This document shows, piece after piece, positions 11,049 to 20,370 of a stretch of 64,000 nt of DNA. A program made the position numbers and the translations under genes. The notes under the pieces are model-generated. The model saw only the letters and a list, made by a program, of their open reading frames with translations. It was not told where the DNA came from and made no database searches. Within the stretch, counting starts at the first letter, position 1. Each line of letters starts with the position of its first letter. The stretch comes from Streptomyces sp. F63 (lineage in GTDB: Bacteria; Actinomycetota; Actinomycetes; Streptomycetales; Streptomycetaceae): positions 1 through 64,000 of the forward strand of contig NZ_JAGPXX010000009.1 in the NCBI RefSeq assembly GCF_018070345.1, in the 5' to 3' direction.

Positions 11049-12990
11049 GAGTTGTCCCTTCGGGGTGGATCGTCCGGACCTCCGCGGAGGCGTCCGCCCG
11101 GCCGGCGGGGCCGCGGGAGGCTCCGGGGGATTCCGCGCCGGGTTCGGCTCCGGCGCTCGCGCCGGGGCGTACGGGCGGGAAGTCTGCCGTGTCCGTGGAG
11201 GTGATCGCCAGTTCGGCACCGGGCCCGAGGCGGGCGACGAGGTGGCGGCGCCAGTGCGTGTCGTCGCGGTCGGGGCGGTCCTCGCGCCAGTGGCAGCCGC
11301 GGGTCTCCTCGCGCTCGCGGGCCACGGCGACCAGGACCCGCGAGACCAGCAGCAGGTTCGTGGCCTCCCAGCTCTCCACGCAGGGCTCGGCGGTCTTGCC
11401 GTCCACGCGCAGTTCGGCGGCGGCCGTGGTGTGCAGCCGCTCCAGGCCGTCCGCGGCGGCGGCGAGGCTGGCGGCGCTGCGGAGGACTCCGGCACCGGCC
11501 GTCATGATGCGCTGGATCTCGTAGCGGGCCTCGGGGACGAGGAGAGGGCCGCCGGGGGCGGCGTCGGGGATGGTGGCGGCGCCGGACGCGGTGGGGGTGC
11601 CGGTTTCCGCGGGGGCGGTGCCGGAGATGTCGGCGGCGATGCGCTCGGCGAACACCAGGCCCTCCAGCAGGGAGTTGGACGCCAGCCGGTTCGCGCCGTG
11701 CACGCCGGTGCACGCGACCTCGCCGCAGGCGTAGAGCCCGGGAACGGTCGTCCGGCCGCGCAGATCGGTCCGCACCCCGCCGCTGGCGTAGTGGGCGGCC
11801 GGGGAGACCGGGATCAGCTCCGTCACCGGGTCGATGCCGTGCGACCGGCAGGCCGCGAGGATCGTCGGGAAGCGGTGCTCCCACATCTCGGCGCCGAAGT
11901 GGCGGCCGTCGAGGTACATGTGGTCGGCGCCGGTCTCGCGCATGCGGCGCATGATGCCCTTGGCGACGATGTCGCGGGGCGCCAGCTCGGCCAGTTCGTG
12001 CTGTCCGCGCATGAAGCGCACACCGCCGGCGTCCACCAGGTACGCGCCCTCGCCGCGGACCGCCTCCGACACCAGGGGCTGCTGACCCTCGGCACCGCGG
12101 CCGAGGAACAGCACGGTCGGGTGGAACTGGACGAACTCCAGATCGGACACCTCCGCGCCGGCCCGCAGGGCCAGCGCCACCCCGTCGCCGGTGGAGACGG
12201 CCGGGTTGGTGGTCGCGGAGAACACCTGCCCCATGCCGCCGGTGGCGAGCACCACCGAGCGGGCGCGCACGGCGCCCACGCCGTCCCGCTGCCCCTCGCC
12301 CATGACGTGCAGGGTGACGCCCGCGGCGCGGCCCTCGGCGTCCTTCATCAGATCGAGCACGAGGGCGTTCTCGACCGTCTCCACCCCGGCCCCGCGGACC
12401 GCCTCGACCAGCGCCCGGGAGATCTCGGCGCCGGTCGCGTCGCCGCCGGCGTGGGCGATCCGGCGGCGGTGGTGGCCGCCCTCGCGGGTCAGGAGGATCT
12501 CGCCGGTGCCTGCGTCGGTGTCGAACCGGGCGCCGCTGCCGATCAGCCGGCGCACGGCGTCGGGGCCTTCGGTGACCAGGGCGCGCACGGCCGTCTCGTC
12601 GCACAGCCCGGCGCCCGCGACCAGGGTGTCGTCCAGGTGCTGATCCGGGGTGTCCCCGTCGCCGAGGGCCGCCGCGATGCCGCCCTGCGCCCAGCGGGTG
12701 GAGCCCGCGTCGAGCCGCGCCTTGGTGACGACGACGGTCCGGTGGCCGGCCGCCGCGCAGCGGAGGGCGGCGGTCAGCCCGGCGACGCCGGAACCGACCA
12801 CGACGACGTCCGCCTCGATGGCCCAGCCGGGCGGCGGGGCGGTCAGTGCGAGGGCCTCGGGGCCGGTGGAGGAGAGGCCGGGCCGGTCGGCCGGGGCGGT
12901 CCGGCCGGACTGGTGGGCCTGGTGCGGGTGGTGGGGCCGCTGGACGTGGTGGGGCCGATGGGGCTGGCGCCCGTTGTCCGGTGTGCTCAC
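11035..12990 (-). CDS. nadB: L-aspartate oxidase
   Basis: A 651-residue flavoprotein that oxidises aspartate to iminoaspartate for quinolinate synthesis. The FAD dinucleotide-binding motif VVVVGSGVAGLTAALRCA sits near residue 65, followed by GSTRWAQGGIAAALG, HYASGGVRTDLRGRTTVPGLYACGE and the GANRLASNSLLEGLVFAERIA motif. Residues 1-50 form an unusual His/Pro-rich extension (several HH pairs) before the catalytic fold. The GTG start overlaps the stop of the 93-residue ORF upstream (GTGA), and its own end overlaps nadC. nadA, which encodes the next enzyme, is not in this operon. Confidence 0.96.
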   Translation of the reverse strand: MSTPDNGRQPHRPHHVQRPHHPHQAHQSGRTAPADRPGLSSTGPEALALTAPPPGWAIEADVVVVGSGVAGLTAALRCAAAGHRTVVVTKARLDAGSTRWAQGGIAAALGDGDTPDQHLDDTLVAGAGLCDETAVRALVTEGPDAVRRLIGSGARFDTDAGTGEILLTREGGHHRRRIAHAGGDATGAEISRALVEAVRGAGVETVENALVLDLMKDAEGRAAGVTLHVMGEGQRDGVGAVRARSVVLATGGMGQVFSATTNPAVSTGDGVALALRAGAEVSDLEFVQFHPTVLFLGRGAEGQQPLVSEAVRGEGAYLVDAGGVRFMRGQHELAELAPRDIVAKGIMRRMRETGADHMYLDGRHFGAEMWEHRFPTILAACRSHGIDPVTELIPVSPAAHYASGGVRTDLRGRTTVPGLYACGEVACTGVHGANRLASNSLLEGLVFAERIAADISGTAPAETGTPTASGAATIPDAAPGGPLLVPEARYEIQRIMTAGAGVLRSAASLAAAADGLERLHTTAAAELRVDGKTAEPCVESWEATNLLLVSRVLVAVAREREETRGCHWREDRPDRDDTHWRRHLVARLGPGAELAITSTDTADFPPVRPGASAGAEPGAESPGASRGPAGRADASAEVRTIHPEGTTREHP

Positions 12991-13268
12991 AGGGCGGCTC
13001 CGGAGGAGAGGTGCGTGCCTGCTCGGGTCAGCATTCCGCCCCCGGGGTCCGCGAGGGCCTCGCGGGCGGCGGTGGCCTCGCGGGCGGCGGGGGCACCTGC
13101 CGGGGCGGCGGGGGCACCTGCCGGGGCGGCGGGGGCACCTGCCGGGGCGGCGGGGGCCGGGGCTCTCCGGACGGCGGCTCCCCGGACGGCGGCTCCCCGG
13201 CCGGGGTGCCGGTATGGCGCGCGCGACGGGCCCATCGGGACGGACGGGCTCGTGCCGGGCAGGCTCAT
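12987..13268 (-). CDS. Small repeat-rich ORF coupled between panC and nadB
   Basis: A 93-residue ORF that starts in an ATGA overlap with the panC stop and ends in a GTGA overlap with the nadB start. A GGAG ribosome site precedes its ATG by eight bases. The middle is a 7-residue repeat (A-P-A-A-P-A-G, three copies) from a 21-bp DNA repeat, preceded by a GAAVR duplication. No domain is recognised and low complexity makes a structured enzyme unlikely. The exact coupling on both sides argues that it is translated, perhaps mainly to carry ribosomes from panC to nadB. Chance cannot be excluded in DNA of this GC content. Confidence 0.5.
   Translation of the reverse strand: MSLPGTSPSVPMGPSRAPYRHPGRGAAVRGAAVRRAPAPAAPAGAPAAPAGAPAAPAGAPAAREATAAREALADPGGGMLTRAGTHLSSGAAL
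13081..13160. repeat. 21-bp tandem repeats inside the panC-nadB ORF
   Basis: A GGGCACCTGCCGGGGCGGC unit recurs three times in tandem with a further partial copy, followed at about 13160-13200 by a duplicated 15-bp CGGACGGCGGCTCCC unit. Both unit lengths are multiples of three, so copy-number change would keep the ORF in frame. Confidence 0.8.
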
Positions 13269-14386
13269 CGGGGGGCTCCGAACTGCAGGCGGATGTTGTC
13301 GATCAGTCGGGTGGTGCCCACCCTGGCCGCCACGGCCAGCACGGCCTCGCCCCGGTGGCCGGCCGGGACCTCGGTGAAGTCGGACGGGTCGACGAGCGCC
13401 AGGTAGTCGGTCTCCAGCGGCGGCCGGTGCTCCGCGGCCTCGTCCAGCACGGCGCGGGCGGCGGCCCGTACGGCGTCCGGGCCCGCGGCCGGCGCGGGCG
13501 GCGGCTCCGGCAACGGCGTGCCGGGCGTCACGGACGGCGCGCGGTCCCCCGGCGTCACGGACCGCGCGGGGCGTCCCGCCTCGCGGCCCGCCGCCAGGGC
13601 GCGGGACAGCGCCAGCGCCGTGCCGCGCTCGGACGCGGACAGATAGCGGTTGCGGCTGGACAGGGCCAGCCCGTCCGGCTCCCGGACGGTCGGGACGCCG
13701 ACGATCCGGACGGGGAAGTTCAAGTCGCGCGCCATGCGCCGGATCAGCGCGAGCTGCTGGGCGTCCTTCTCGCCGTAGAGGGCGAGGTCCGGGGCGGTGA
13801 GGTGGAGCAGCTTGGCGACGACGGTCAGCATGCCGTCGAAGTGCCCGGGGCGGCTGGCGCCCTCCAGCCGTTCGCCCATCGGCCCCGCGGAGATCCGGAC
13901 CTGCGGCTCCCCGCCCGGGTAGACCTCGTCGGCGGACGGCGCGAAGACGGCGTCCGCGCCTTCCCGGGCGGCGAGGGCGAGATCGACGTCGAGGGTGCGC
14001 GGATAGCGGTCGAGGTCCTCCCCGGCACCGAACTGCAGCGGGTTGACGAACACGGTCACCACCACCTGGCCGTCCGGGCCGACCCGGTCGCGCGCGGCGC
14101 GGATCAGGGCCGCGTGCCCCGCGTGGAGGGCTCCCATCGTCATCACGACCGCGCGCTCGCCGCGCCGCCGCAGGGAGCGCAGTCCGGCCGCCGTGCGGAT
14201 GAGCGCGGGCGCGGGCCCGCTGGGCGGCGGCGCGCTGCCGGTGCCCGCGGCGGGGCCTGCGACGGTGGCCGCGTCCCGGTCGGCGGCCGTGCGGTCAGCG
14301 GCCGTGCGCTCAACCGCCGTGTCCGGGGCGGCGGTCGCGCCCGCGTCCCGGGCCGGGCTCACCGGCGGGTTCCGGTCGTCCGTCAT
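13265..14386 (-). CDS. panC: Pantothenate synthetase (pantoate-beta-alanine ligase)
   Basis: A 373-residue ATP-dependent ligase that joins pantoate and beta-alanine. The nucleotidyltransferase signature [14 protein letters not shown] is near residue 83, followed by [53 protein letters not shown] and [11 protein letters not shown], all conserved. Compared with the usual 280-310 residues it has a 60-residue Ala-rich N-terminal extension and a Pro-rich insertion around 275-300. Its ATG overlaps the stop of the DUF2520 gene (ATGA), and its stop overlaps the start of the next ORF. Confidence 0.96.
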   Translation of the reverse strand: MTDDRNPPVSPARDAGATAAPDTAVERTAADRTAADRDAATVAGPAAGTGSAPPPSGPAPALIRTAAGLRSLRRRGERAVVMTMGALHAGHAALIRAARDRVGPDGQVVVTVFVNPLQFGAGEDLDRYPRTLDVDLALAAREGADAVFAPSADEVYPGGEPQVRISAGPMGERLEGASRPGHFDGMLTVVAKLLHLTAPDLALYGEKDAQQLALIRRMARDLNFPVRIVGVPTVREPDGLALSSRNRYLSASERGTALALSRALAAGREAGRPARSVTPGDRAPSVTPGTPLPEPPPAPAAGPDAVRAAARAVLDEAAEHRPPLETDYLALVDPSDFTEVPAGHRGEAVLAVAARVGTTRLIDNIRLQFGAPR

Positions 14387-15294
14387 CGGGTGCCTCCGTC
14401 CGCGAGCACGCCCAGCAGGTCTTCCGCCAGCTCCGGTTTCAGCAAGCCGGAGGCCATGGCGCGGTCCGCCGTGGCGCGTGCCATGGCCAGATAGCCCGCG
14501 ACGGTCTGCGGCGCGTGCTCGCGCAGCTCGGCGACGTGCGCGGCCACCGTGCCGGCGTCCCCGCGCGCGACCGGACCGGTCAGGGCCGCGTCACCGGAGC
14601 GCAGGGCGTTGTCCAGGGCGGCGCCGAGGAGCGGGCCCAGCATGCGGTCGGGGGCGCCCACACCGGCGGCGCGCAGCAGTTCGAGCGACTGGGCCACCAG
14701 CGTGACGAGATGGTTGGCGCCGAGGGCCAGCGCCGCGTGGTACAGCGGACGGGCCGACTCCTCGACCCACTCCGGCTCGCCTCCCATCTCGATGACGAGG
14801 GCCTCGGCGGCCAGCCGCAGTTCCTCCGGCGCGGTCACGCCGAAGGAGCAGCCGGCCAGCCGCTGGACGTCGACGGCGGTGCCCGTGAACGTCATCGCGG
14901 GGTGCAGGGCCAGCGGCAGCGCGCCGGCGCTGCGGGCCGGGTCCAGCACGGCGGTGCCGTAACGGCCGGAGGTGTGCACGAGGAGCTGCCCGGGGCGGAC
15001 GGCACCGGTCTCCGCCAGCCCCTGGACGAGCCGCGGCAGGGCGTCGTCGGGGACGGTCAGCAGAACGAGCTCGGAGCGGGCCAGAACCTGCGCGGGCGAC
15101 ACCAGGGGCACCTCGGGCAGCATGTCGGCCGCCCGGCGCACCGATGCGTCGGAAACGCCGGAGGCGGCGACCGGTCGGTGCCCCGCGAGCCGCAGCGCGG
15201 CGGCGAGCGCGGGGCCGACCCGGCCCGCGCCGACGACCCCGACGGCGAGCCTGGCGGGGCGGTCCTTGGCCTCGGGGAGAGGGGGTGTGTTCAC
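14383..15294 (-). CDS. Rossmann-fold DUF2520 protein, candidate ketopantoate reductase
   Basis: A 303-residue NAD(P)-binding protein. [21 protein letters not shown] near residue 20 is a Rossmann dinucleotide motif. [16 protein letters not shown] and [30 protein letters not shown] follow, then the helical DUF2520 domain ([24 protein letters not shown]). This pair of domains sits next to panC in many actinobacteria and resembles the 6-phosphogluconate/ketopantoate reductase superfamily, so a PanE/PanG-like role is plausible but unproven. The GTG at 15292-15294 is the start of the recognisable fold with a GGAAGG site upstream. First gene of the operon, coupled to panC. Confidence 0.85.
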   Translation of the reverse strand: MNTPPLPEAKDRPARLAVGVVGAGRVGPALAAALRLAGHRPVAASGVSDASVRRAADMLPEVPLVSPAQVLARSELVLLTVPDDALPRLVQGLAETGAVRPGQLLVHTSGRYGTAVLDPARSAGALPLALHPAMTFTGTAVDVQRLAGCSFGVTAPEELRLAAEALVIEMGGEPEWVEESARPLYHAALALGANHLVTLVAQSLELLRAAGVGAPDRMLGPLLGAALDNALRSGDAALTGPVARGDAGTVAAHVAELREHAPQTVAGYLAMARATADRAMASGLLKPELAEDLLGVLADGGTR

Positions 15295-15491
15295 GGAATA
15301 CGGCCTTCCGTTCCAGTCCGCCTGCCCGGTTCGGGAGAGCCAGGGGCGGTACCGGACGTGTCCCGGCCATGCTACGCGAGGACGGCCCGCCGCCTTCCCG
15401 CACTGTGCCCGGGCGCCGCTCCGCACCGTCCGGGCAGAGGCTCCGTCCGGGGCGCCCGGCGTACCGGCGATCCGTGCGACATCATCGGCGC

Positions 15492-16646
15492 ATGGTGTAC
15501 GACACGAACGACGAGGGGCGGGCCCGCCGGCTCGCCGCCTGGGGCGGGGCCCGCCGCAGACTGGCGGAGGTGGCGCCGGCGGAGACCATCGGCGGCCGCC
15601 TGGAGCGGCTGGCGGCGGAGGCGGCCGCCGCGTACGACCTCACCGAGCGGGCCGACGTCTACGGCGACGGAGTTGTGGAGGCCCTGGAGCGCCGCGTCGC
15701 CGGGCTGCTGGGCACCGAGGCCGCCGCGTTCTTCCCGACCGGGACGATGGCCCAGCAGGTCGCCCTGCGCTGCTGGGCCGGCCGGACGGGGAACGCGACG
15801 GTGGCCCTGCATCCGCTGGCGCACCCGGTGCGGCACGAGCGGGACGCCCTGTCGGTGCTGAGCGGTCTGCGGACGGTCCACCCGACGCAGGAGCCCCGCA
15901 TGCCGTCCGCGGAGGAGGTGCGCGCGCTGGACGAGCCGTTCGGCACGCTGATGCTCGAACTGCCGCTCCGGGAGGCGGGGTTCGTCCTGCCGACGTGGGA
16001 GGAGCTGGAGGCGGTCACCGGGGCCGCGCGGGAACGGGACGCCGTGGTGCATGTCGACGGCGCGCGGATCTGGGAGTGCGCCGCCCATCTGGGCCGGGAG
16101 CTGCCGGAGATCGCGGCGCTCGCGGACAGCGTGTACGTGTCGTTCTACAAGTCGCTCGGCGGGCTGTCCGGGGCCGCGCTGGCCGGCCCGGAGCTTCTCG
16201 TCACGGAGGCGAGGGCCTGGCGGCACCGGTACGGCGGGCAGCTGTACCAGCAGTGGCCGGCGGTGCTCAGCGCCCTGGCCGGACTGGACCGGGAACTGCC
16301 GAGGCTGCCGTCGTACGTCGCGCACGCCCGGGTCGTCGCGGCCGCGCTGGGCGACGGGCTGGCGGCCGCGGGACTGCCGTGGTTCCGGGTGCATCCGCGG
16401 CCGCCGCACACGCACGAGTTCCAGGTGTGGCTGCCGTACCCGGCGGACGCGCTGACCGAGGCGGGGACGCGGCAGGCCGAGGAGACGGGGACGCTGCTGT
16501 TCCGTGCCTGGTGGGACGAGCAGCGCGTCCCGGGCCTGGCGATGACCGAGGTGACGGTCGCCGGCCCGGGCCTGGAGTGGACGGCGCGGGACGTCACCGA
16601 GGCGGTCGCGGAGTTCCTGGGGTTCCTGGAGCGGACGGAGAGCTGA
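15492..16646 (+). CDS. PLP-dependent beta-eliminating lyase / threonine aldolase family protein
   Basis: A 384-residue fold-type I PLP enzyme. FPTGTMAQQVALRCWAGR is the cofactor phosphate-binding turn, VHVDGARIWE carries the aspartate that pairs with the pyridine nitrogen, and SVYVSFYKSLGGLSGAAL holds the Schiff-base lysine. The family contains low-specificity threonine aldolases that split threonine or allo-threonine to glycine and acetaldehyde. The ATG at 15492 leaves a normal-length protein. It is monocistronic and diverges from the pantothenate operon across about 200 bp. Confidence 0.88.
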   Translation: MVYDTNDEGRARRLAAWGGARRRLAEVAPAETIGGRLERLAAEAAAAYDLTERADVYGDGVVEALERRVAGLLGTEAAAFFPTGTMAQQVALRCWAGRTGNATVALHPLAHPVRHERDALSVLSGLRTVHPTQEPRMPSAEEVRALDEPFGTLMLELPLREAGFVLPTWEELEAVTGAARERDAVVHVDGARIWECAAHLGRELPEIAALADSVYVSFYKSLGGLSGAALAGPELLVTEARAWRHRYGGQLYQQWPAVLSALAGLDRELPRLPSYVAHARVVAAALGDGLAAAGLPWFRVHPRPPHTHEFQVWLPYPADALTEAGTRQAEETGTLLFRAWWDEQRVPGLAMTEVTVAGPGLEWTARDVTEAVAEFLGFLERTES

Positions 16647-16690
16647 GCGGGGCGGCGCCCGGGACGTCCCACCGGTCCGGGGACGACAGC

Positions 16691-16724
16691 CGGGTCCGGG
16701 CAGCCGCCGGGTCCGGGCAGCCGC
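16691..16724. repeat. 17-bp direct repeat between convergent genes
   Basis: Two perfect tandem copies of a 17-bp unit (CGGGTCCGGGCAGCCGC) lie between the stop codons of the aldolase-like gene and the response-regulator gene. Confidence 0.85.
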
Positions 16725-16766
16725 CGGGCCCCCGGCAGCGGCGGTTCGCCCGGCCGGTGCCGGCGG

Positions 16767-17438
16767 CTACGGCATGCCGCCCGCGCGGACCAGGCCGGTC
16801 TCGTAGGCCAGGACGACGACCTGGACCCGGTCGCGCAGCTCCAGCTTGGTGAGGATGCGGCCCACATGGGTCTTGACCGTGGCCTCCGAGAGGACCAGCC
16901 GGGCGGCGATCTCTCCGTTCGACATGCCCTGCGCCACCAGCAGCATCACCTCGCGCTCCCGCTCGGTGAGCCGTCCGATGCGGCCGGTGGCGGGGACGTC
17001 GGCGGGGCCCGGCAGCAGGGGTGTGAAGCGGTCGAGAAGCCGGCGGGTGGTGCTCGGGGCGACCACCGCGTCCCCGCTGTGCACGGCCCTGATGGCGGAC
17101 AGCAGTTCGGCCGGCGGCACGTCCTTGAGCATGAAGCCGCTGGCGCCCGCCTTGAGCGCGGAGAAGGCGTACTCGTCGAGGTCGAAGGTCGTCAGGATCA
17201 GCACCTTGGGCGCGCCCTCCCGGGCGCAGATCCGCCGGGTGGCCTCGACGCCGTCGAGCCGGGGCATCCGGACGTCCATCAGGACGACGTCCGGGCCGGC
17301 CGGGCCGAGCACCTCCAGGGCCTCGGCTCCGTCACCGGCCTCGGCGACGACCTCCATGTCGGACTGCGCCGCCAGCACCATCCGGAAGCCGGTGCGCAGC
17401 AGCACCTGGTCGTCGACGAGCATCACGCGAATGGACAT
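16767..17438 (-). CDS. NarL/LuxR-family response regulator
   Basis: A 223-residue two-component output protein. The receiver domain begins IRVMLVDDQVLLRTGFRMVL; the phosphorylatable aspartate is in DVVLMDVRMPRLDG, and T and K of the LTTFDLDEY and GFMLKDVPP segments complete the active site. The C-terminal LuxR-type HTH reads LTEREREVMLLVAQGMSNGEIAARLVLSEATVKTHVGRILTKL. It is transcribed with, and 127 bp downstream of, the sensor kinase gene. Regulon unknown. Confidence 0.93.
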   Translation of the reverse strand: MSIRVMLVDDQVLLRTGFRMVLAAQSDMEVVAEAGDGAEALEVLGPAGPDVVLMDVRMPRLDGVEATRRICAREGAPKVLILTTFDLDEYAFSALKAGASGFMLKDVPPAELLSAIRAVHSGDAVVAPSTTRRLLDRFTPLLPGPADVPATGRIGRLTEREREVMLLVAQGMSNGEIAARLVLSEATVKTHVGRILTKLELRDRVQVVVLAYETGLVRAGGMP

Positions 17439-17565
17439 GTGTTCCCTTTCCGAGGGGCGGGTGAGGTGGTGCCGGGCGGGCGCCCGAGGAAGGTGCCCGG
17501 GACGCAGCTCGCGGACGGGGAGGGCGGCTGGAGAGGCGTGCCCGGACGGTCCCGGGGCGGCGGCC

Positions 17566-18765
17566 TCAGCCCGCCGGTTTCAGCGGCAGCACCGCGCTGA
17601 TCCGGAAGCCGCCGCCCGGTCTGGGCCCGGCGTCCAGCCTGCCCCCGATCATGCCGACGCGTTCCCGCATGCCGATCAGGCCCTGGCCGAGCCCGTCCGA
17701 GCCGCCCGTCTCGTACAGCTGCCGCTGCGCGCCCCGGCCGTCGTCCTCGACCAGCAGTTCGAGCTCGCTGTCGCCGTAGGTGAGCCGTACGGACGCCCCG
17801 ACGTCCGGGCCGCCGTGTTTGCGGGTGTTCGTCAGCGCCTCCTGGACGATCCGGTACGCGGTGAGCTCCACACCGCTCGCCAGCGGACGCGGCCTGCCGC
17901 CGACCCGGAAGTCGACCGGCAGCCCGGCGCCCCGCACCTGTTCGATGAGATCGCCGAGCTGCCGGACGTCCGGCTGCGGCACGTACTCCCCGCTCTCGTC
18001 GCTCTCCCCCGTGCGCAGCACGCCCAGCAGCCGGCGCATCTCCGCGAGTGCCTGGCGTCCGGTGCCGGAGATGGTCTCCAGCGCCTGCTTGGCCTGCTCC
18101 GGGTCGGAGTCCAGGACATAGGCCGCGCCGTCCGCCTGGACGACCATCACCGACACGTTGTGCGCCACCACGTCGTGCAACTCCCGTGCGATCCGGGAGC
18201 GTTCGGCGGCCACCGCCACCTTGGCCTGCGCCTCCCGCTCCTTCTCCAGCCGGGCGGCGCGCTCCTCCAGCTGGGCGTAGTAGGCGCGGCGGGTGCGGAC
18301 CGAGTCGCCGAGCACCCAGGCGAGGGCGAACGGAACGGTCATGAAGATGACGACGACCACGAACGGACCCATGTCGGGGCCGTGCGGCGGCCAGCGGAAG
18401 TTGTAGATAGTGGGCGCCGCGAGCCCCGCGGCGAGAGCGAACCGGGAGGCCCAGCGCGCGCCGTTGGCGGCGACGGTGTAGACGATCACGAGCATGCCGA
18501 AGTCGGCCGGGTTCTGCCGGATGTCGGTGAGGAGCTGCACCACGCCCGCTCCCGCGGCGGTCAGCAGCATGAGCTCCGGCGCCCGGCGACGCAGGGCGAC
18601 CACCGTGCACAGCGCGGCGATGACGAGGATCCCGGCGAACCGCCGCCCCGGATCGCCCGCCGTCTCCTCCGCGACCCACAGCCCCCCGAACATCAGCAGG
18701 ACGGCAGCCCAGAAGCTGTCGACACCGGTCGGGTGCCTGCGGAGGAAGTCGTAGAGACGCTGCAC
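17566..18765 (-). CDS. NarL-type sensor histidine kinase
   Basis: A 399-residue membrane kinase. The first 160 residues hold about four to five transmembrane helices with no extracytoplasmic sensor domain. A coiled coil (RAYYAQLEERAARLEKERE) leads into the HisKA_3 dimerisation domain RIARELHDVVAHNVSVMVVQA, whose histidine is the phosphoacceptor. The ATPase domain shows the N box QEALTNTRKHGG and the G box GQGLIGMRERVGMIGG. The partner is the downstream response regulator. Signal unknown. Confidence 0.93.
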   Translation of the reverse strand: MQRLYDFLRRHPTGVDSFWAAVLLMFGGLWVAEETAGDPGRRFAGILVIAALCTVVALRRRAPELMLLTAAGAGVVQLLTDIRQNPADFGMLVIVYTVAANGARWASRFALAAGLAAPTIYNFRWPPHGPDMGPFVVVVIFMTVPFALAWVLGDSVRTRRAYYAQLEERAARLEKEREAQAKVAVAAERSRIARELHDVVAHNVSVMVVQADGAAYVLDSDPEQAKQALETISGTGRQALAEMRRLLGVLRTGESDESGEYVPQPDVRQLGDLIEQVRGAGLPVDFRVGGRPRPLASGVELTAYRIVQEALTNTRKHGGPDVGASVRLTYGDSELELLVEDDGRGAQRQLYETGGSDGLGQGLIGMRERVGMIGGRLDAGPRPGGGFRISAVLPLKPAG

Positions 18766-18899
18766 GTGACCCAGCGTAGGGACAACCGGTAGGTGTAGGG
18801 GTCAACCGGACGGCCGATCCTCGGTTCCGGCGCCTACTCCCCAAGGTGGACACATCACCCATCCCCGGCGCCGCCCGCCGGTGCGCCTACCGTGGCCGG

Positions 18900-20294
18900 G
18901 TGACGAGTGAGGACGTGGCCGACGACGGCAGCGGGGACGGCGGGGACGGCGGACACCGCGCGCGCGGGGACGGTGCGGACGGTACGGACGGCGCGGTCCC
19001 CACGGCGGGAAGCCGCCGGGATTCCCGGGCCCTCCCCGGCCCACCCGGCCCGCAGGGCGCGGGAAGCGCGCGGGGATGGCGGGAAGCAGCCGAACAGGCG
19101 CTCTACGGACCGGGCGGCTTCTATCTGCGCGAGCGGCCCGCGAGCCACTTCCGCACCTCCGTCCACGTCTCGCCGCTCTACGCGGCCGCGGTGGCGGAGC
19201 TGCTGGCGCGGGTGGACCACGCACTGGGCCGGCCGGCGGAACTGGCGCTGGTGGATGTCGGCGCGGGGCGCGGCGAACTGCTCTCCGGGGTGCTCGCGGC
19301 CGTCCCCCCGGCCCTGGGTGCGCGGCTGCGTCCGTACGCGGTGGAGCGCGCCGCGCGCCCCGGCGGGCTCGACCCGCGCATCGTCTGGTACCGCGAACTC
19401 CCGGATCCGGCGGAGGGGTTGCGGGGACTGCTGTTCGCCAACGAGTGGCTGGACAACGTCCCGGTCGATGTGGCGGAGACGGACGCCCGGGGGACCCCCC
19501 GCCTGGTCCTCGTCGGCCCGGACGGGCGGGAGGAGCTCGGCGGACCGGTCGGCGGGCGGGACGCGGAGTGGCTGCGGCGGTGGTGGCCACCGGACTCCGT
19601 ACCGGGCTCGCGCGCGGAGATCGGACACCCCAGGGACGCCGCCTGGGCCCGGGCCGTACGCGTGCTGGACCGCGGGCTGGCGGTGGCCGCCGACTACGCC
19701 CACACGCGGGCGTCCCGGCCGCCGCTGGGCACGCTCACGGGCTTCCGGAGCGGCCGCGAGGTGCCGCCCGTACCGGACGGTTCCTGCGACCTCACGGCCC
19801 ATGTCGCCCTGGACGCCTGCGCGGAGGCCGGGCGGACGGCCGCCGCCGAGCGGGGCCCGCGAGGAGACGCACGGGCCGGAGCACCGGAGGGCGCGCGTGA
19901 GGGCGGGCGGGACCAGGTCTCCGGGCACCGGCTGGGAGCCGTCCCGGGCTCCGGGCGGGGCCCGGAACAGGGACAGGAACAGGGACAGGAACAGGGACAA
20001 GGACAAGGACAGGGACAGGGACGGGGCCCGGGACAGCCGTCCGGCGCTCCGGTGCTGCTGACCCAGCGGGAGGCGCTGCGGGCGCTGGGCCTCAGCGGCG
20101 GCAGGCCGCCCCTCTCCCTCGCGTCCCGGGATCCGGCCGCGTATGTGCGGGCGCTGGGCCGGGCCGGGGAGGCGGCCGAGCTGACCGACCCGTCCGGCCT
20201 GGGGGCGTTCGGCTGGCTGCTCCAGCCCGTCGGCACGGCCCTGCCCGCGGGCTTGGTGGCGGGAGCGGCGGAGCCGGGGACGGCGGCGGGGTGA
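18900..20294 (+). CDS. MidA/NDUFAF7-like SAM-dependent methyltransferase
   Basis: A 464-residue protein of the Methyltransf_28 (MidA) family. [57 protein letters not shown] (the SAM-binding glycine motif) and [16 protein letters not shown] are diagnostic. The family includes the mitochondrial complex I arginine methyltransferase; bacterial substrates are mostly unknown. An insertion of about 25 residues of alternating Gly/Gln, encoded by hexanucleotide repeats, interrupts the C-terminal third. The GTG at 18900 is preferred to an ATG 18 codons upstream because a promoter-like TACCGT lies just before it. nuoD2, a complex I-type gene, lies 2 kb downstream. Confidence 0.82.
   Translation: MTSEDVADDGSGDGGDGGHRARGDGADGTDGAVPTAGSRRDSRALPGPPGPQGAGSARGWREAAEQALYGPGGFYLRERPASHFRTSVHVSPLYAAAVAELLARVDHALGRPAELALVDVGAGRGELLSGVLAAVPPALGARLRPYAVERAARPGGLDPRIVWYRELPDPAEGLRGLLFANEWLDNVPVDVAETDARGTPRLVLVGPDGREELGGPVGGRDAEWLRRWWPPDSVPGSRAEIGHPRDAAWARAVRVLDRGLAVAADYAHTRASRPPLGTLTGFRSGREVPPVPDGSCDLTAHVALDACAEAGRTAAAERGPRGDARAGAPEGAREGGRDQVSGHRLGAVPGSGRGPEQGQEQGQEQGQGQGQGQGRGPGQPSGAPVLLTQREALRALGLSGGRPPLSLASRDPAAYVRALGRAGEAAELTDPSGLGAFGWLLQPVGTALPAGLVAGAAEPGTAAG
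19964..20024. repeat. Hexanucleotide GGGACA-type repeat array
   Basis: About ten imperfect 6-bp units (GGGACA, GGAACA, AGGACA) run in tandem inside the methyltransferase gene. They encode the Gly/Gln-rich insertion and stay in frame because the unit is a multiple of three. Confidence 0.85.
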
Positions 20295-20370
20295 TGTCAC
20301 CGGCTCCGGGGGTGTTCGTCGGAGCCGCTGATCCGGGGGCCCGGACACCGCCCCGCCGGGCCGGACGCCG

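Noticed and set aside
9051..11204. 717-codon open frame antisense to coaX-nadC
   Set aside because: Antisense shadow of two clear enzymes with repetitive Gly/Arg/Asp composition.
11049..11495. N-terminal extension of nadC to residue +149
   Set aside because: The extra frame lies inside nadB in another frame, is Pro/Ala/Arg noise, and the GTG at 11048 has a good ribosome site and the family start.
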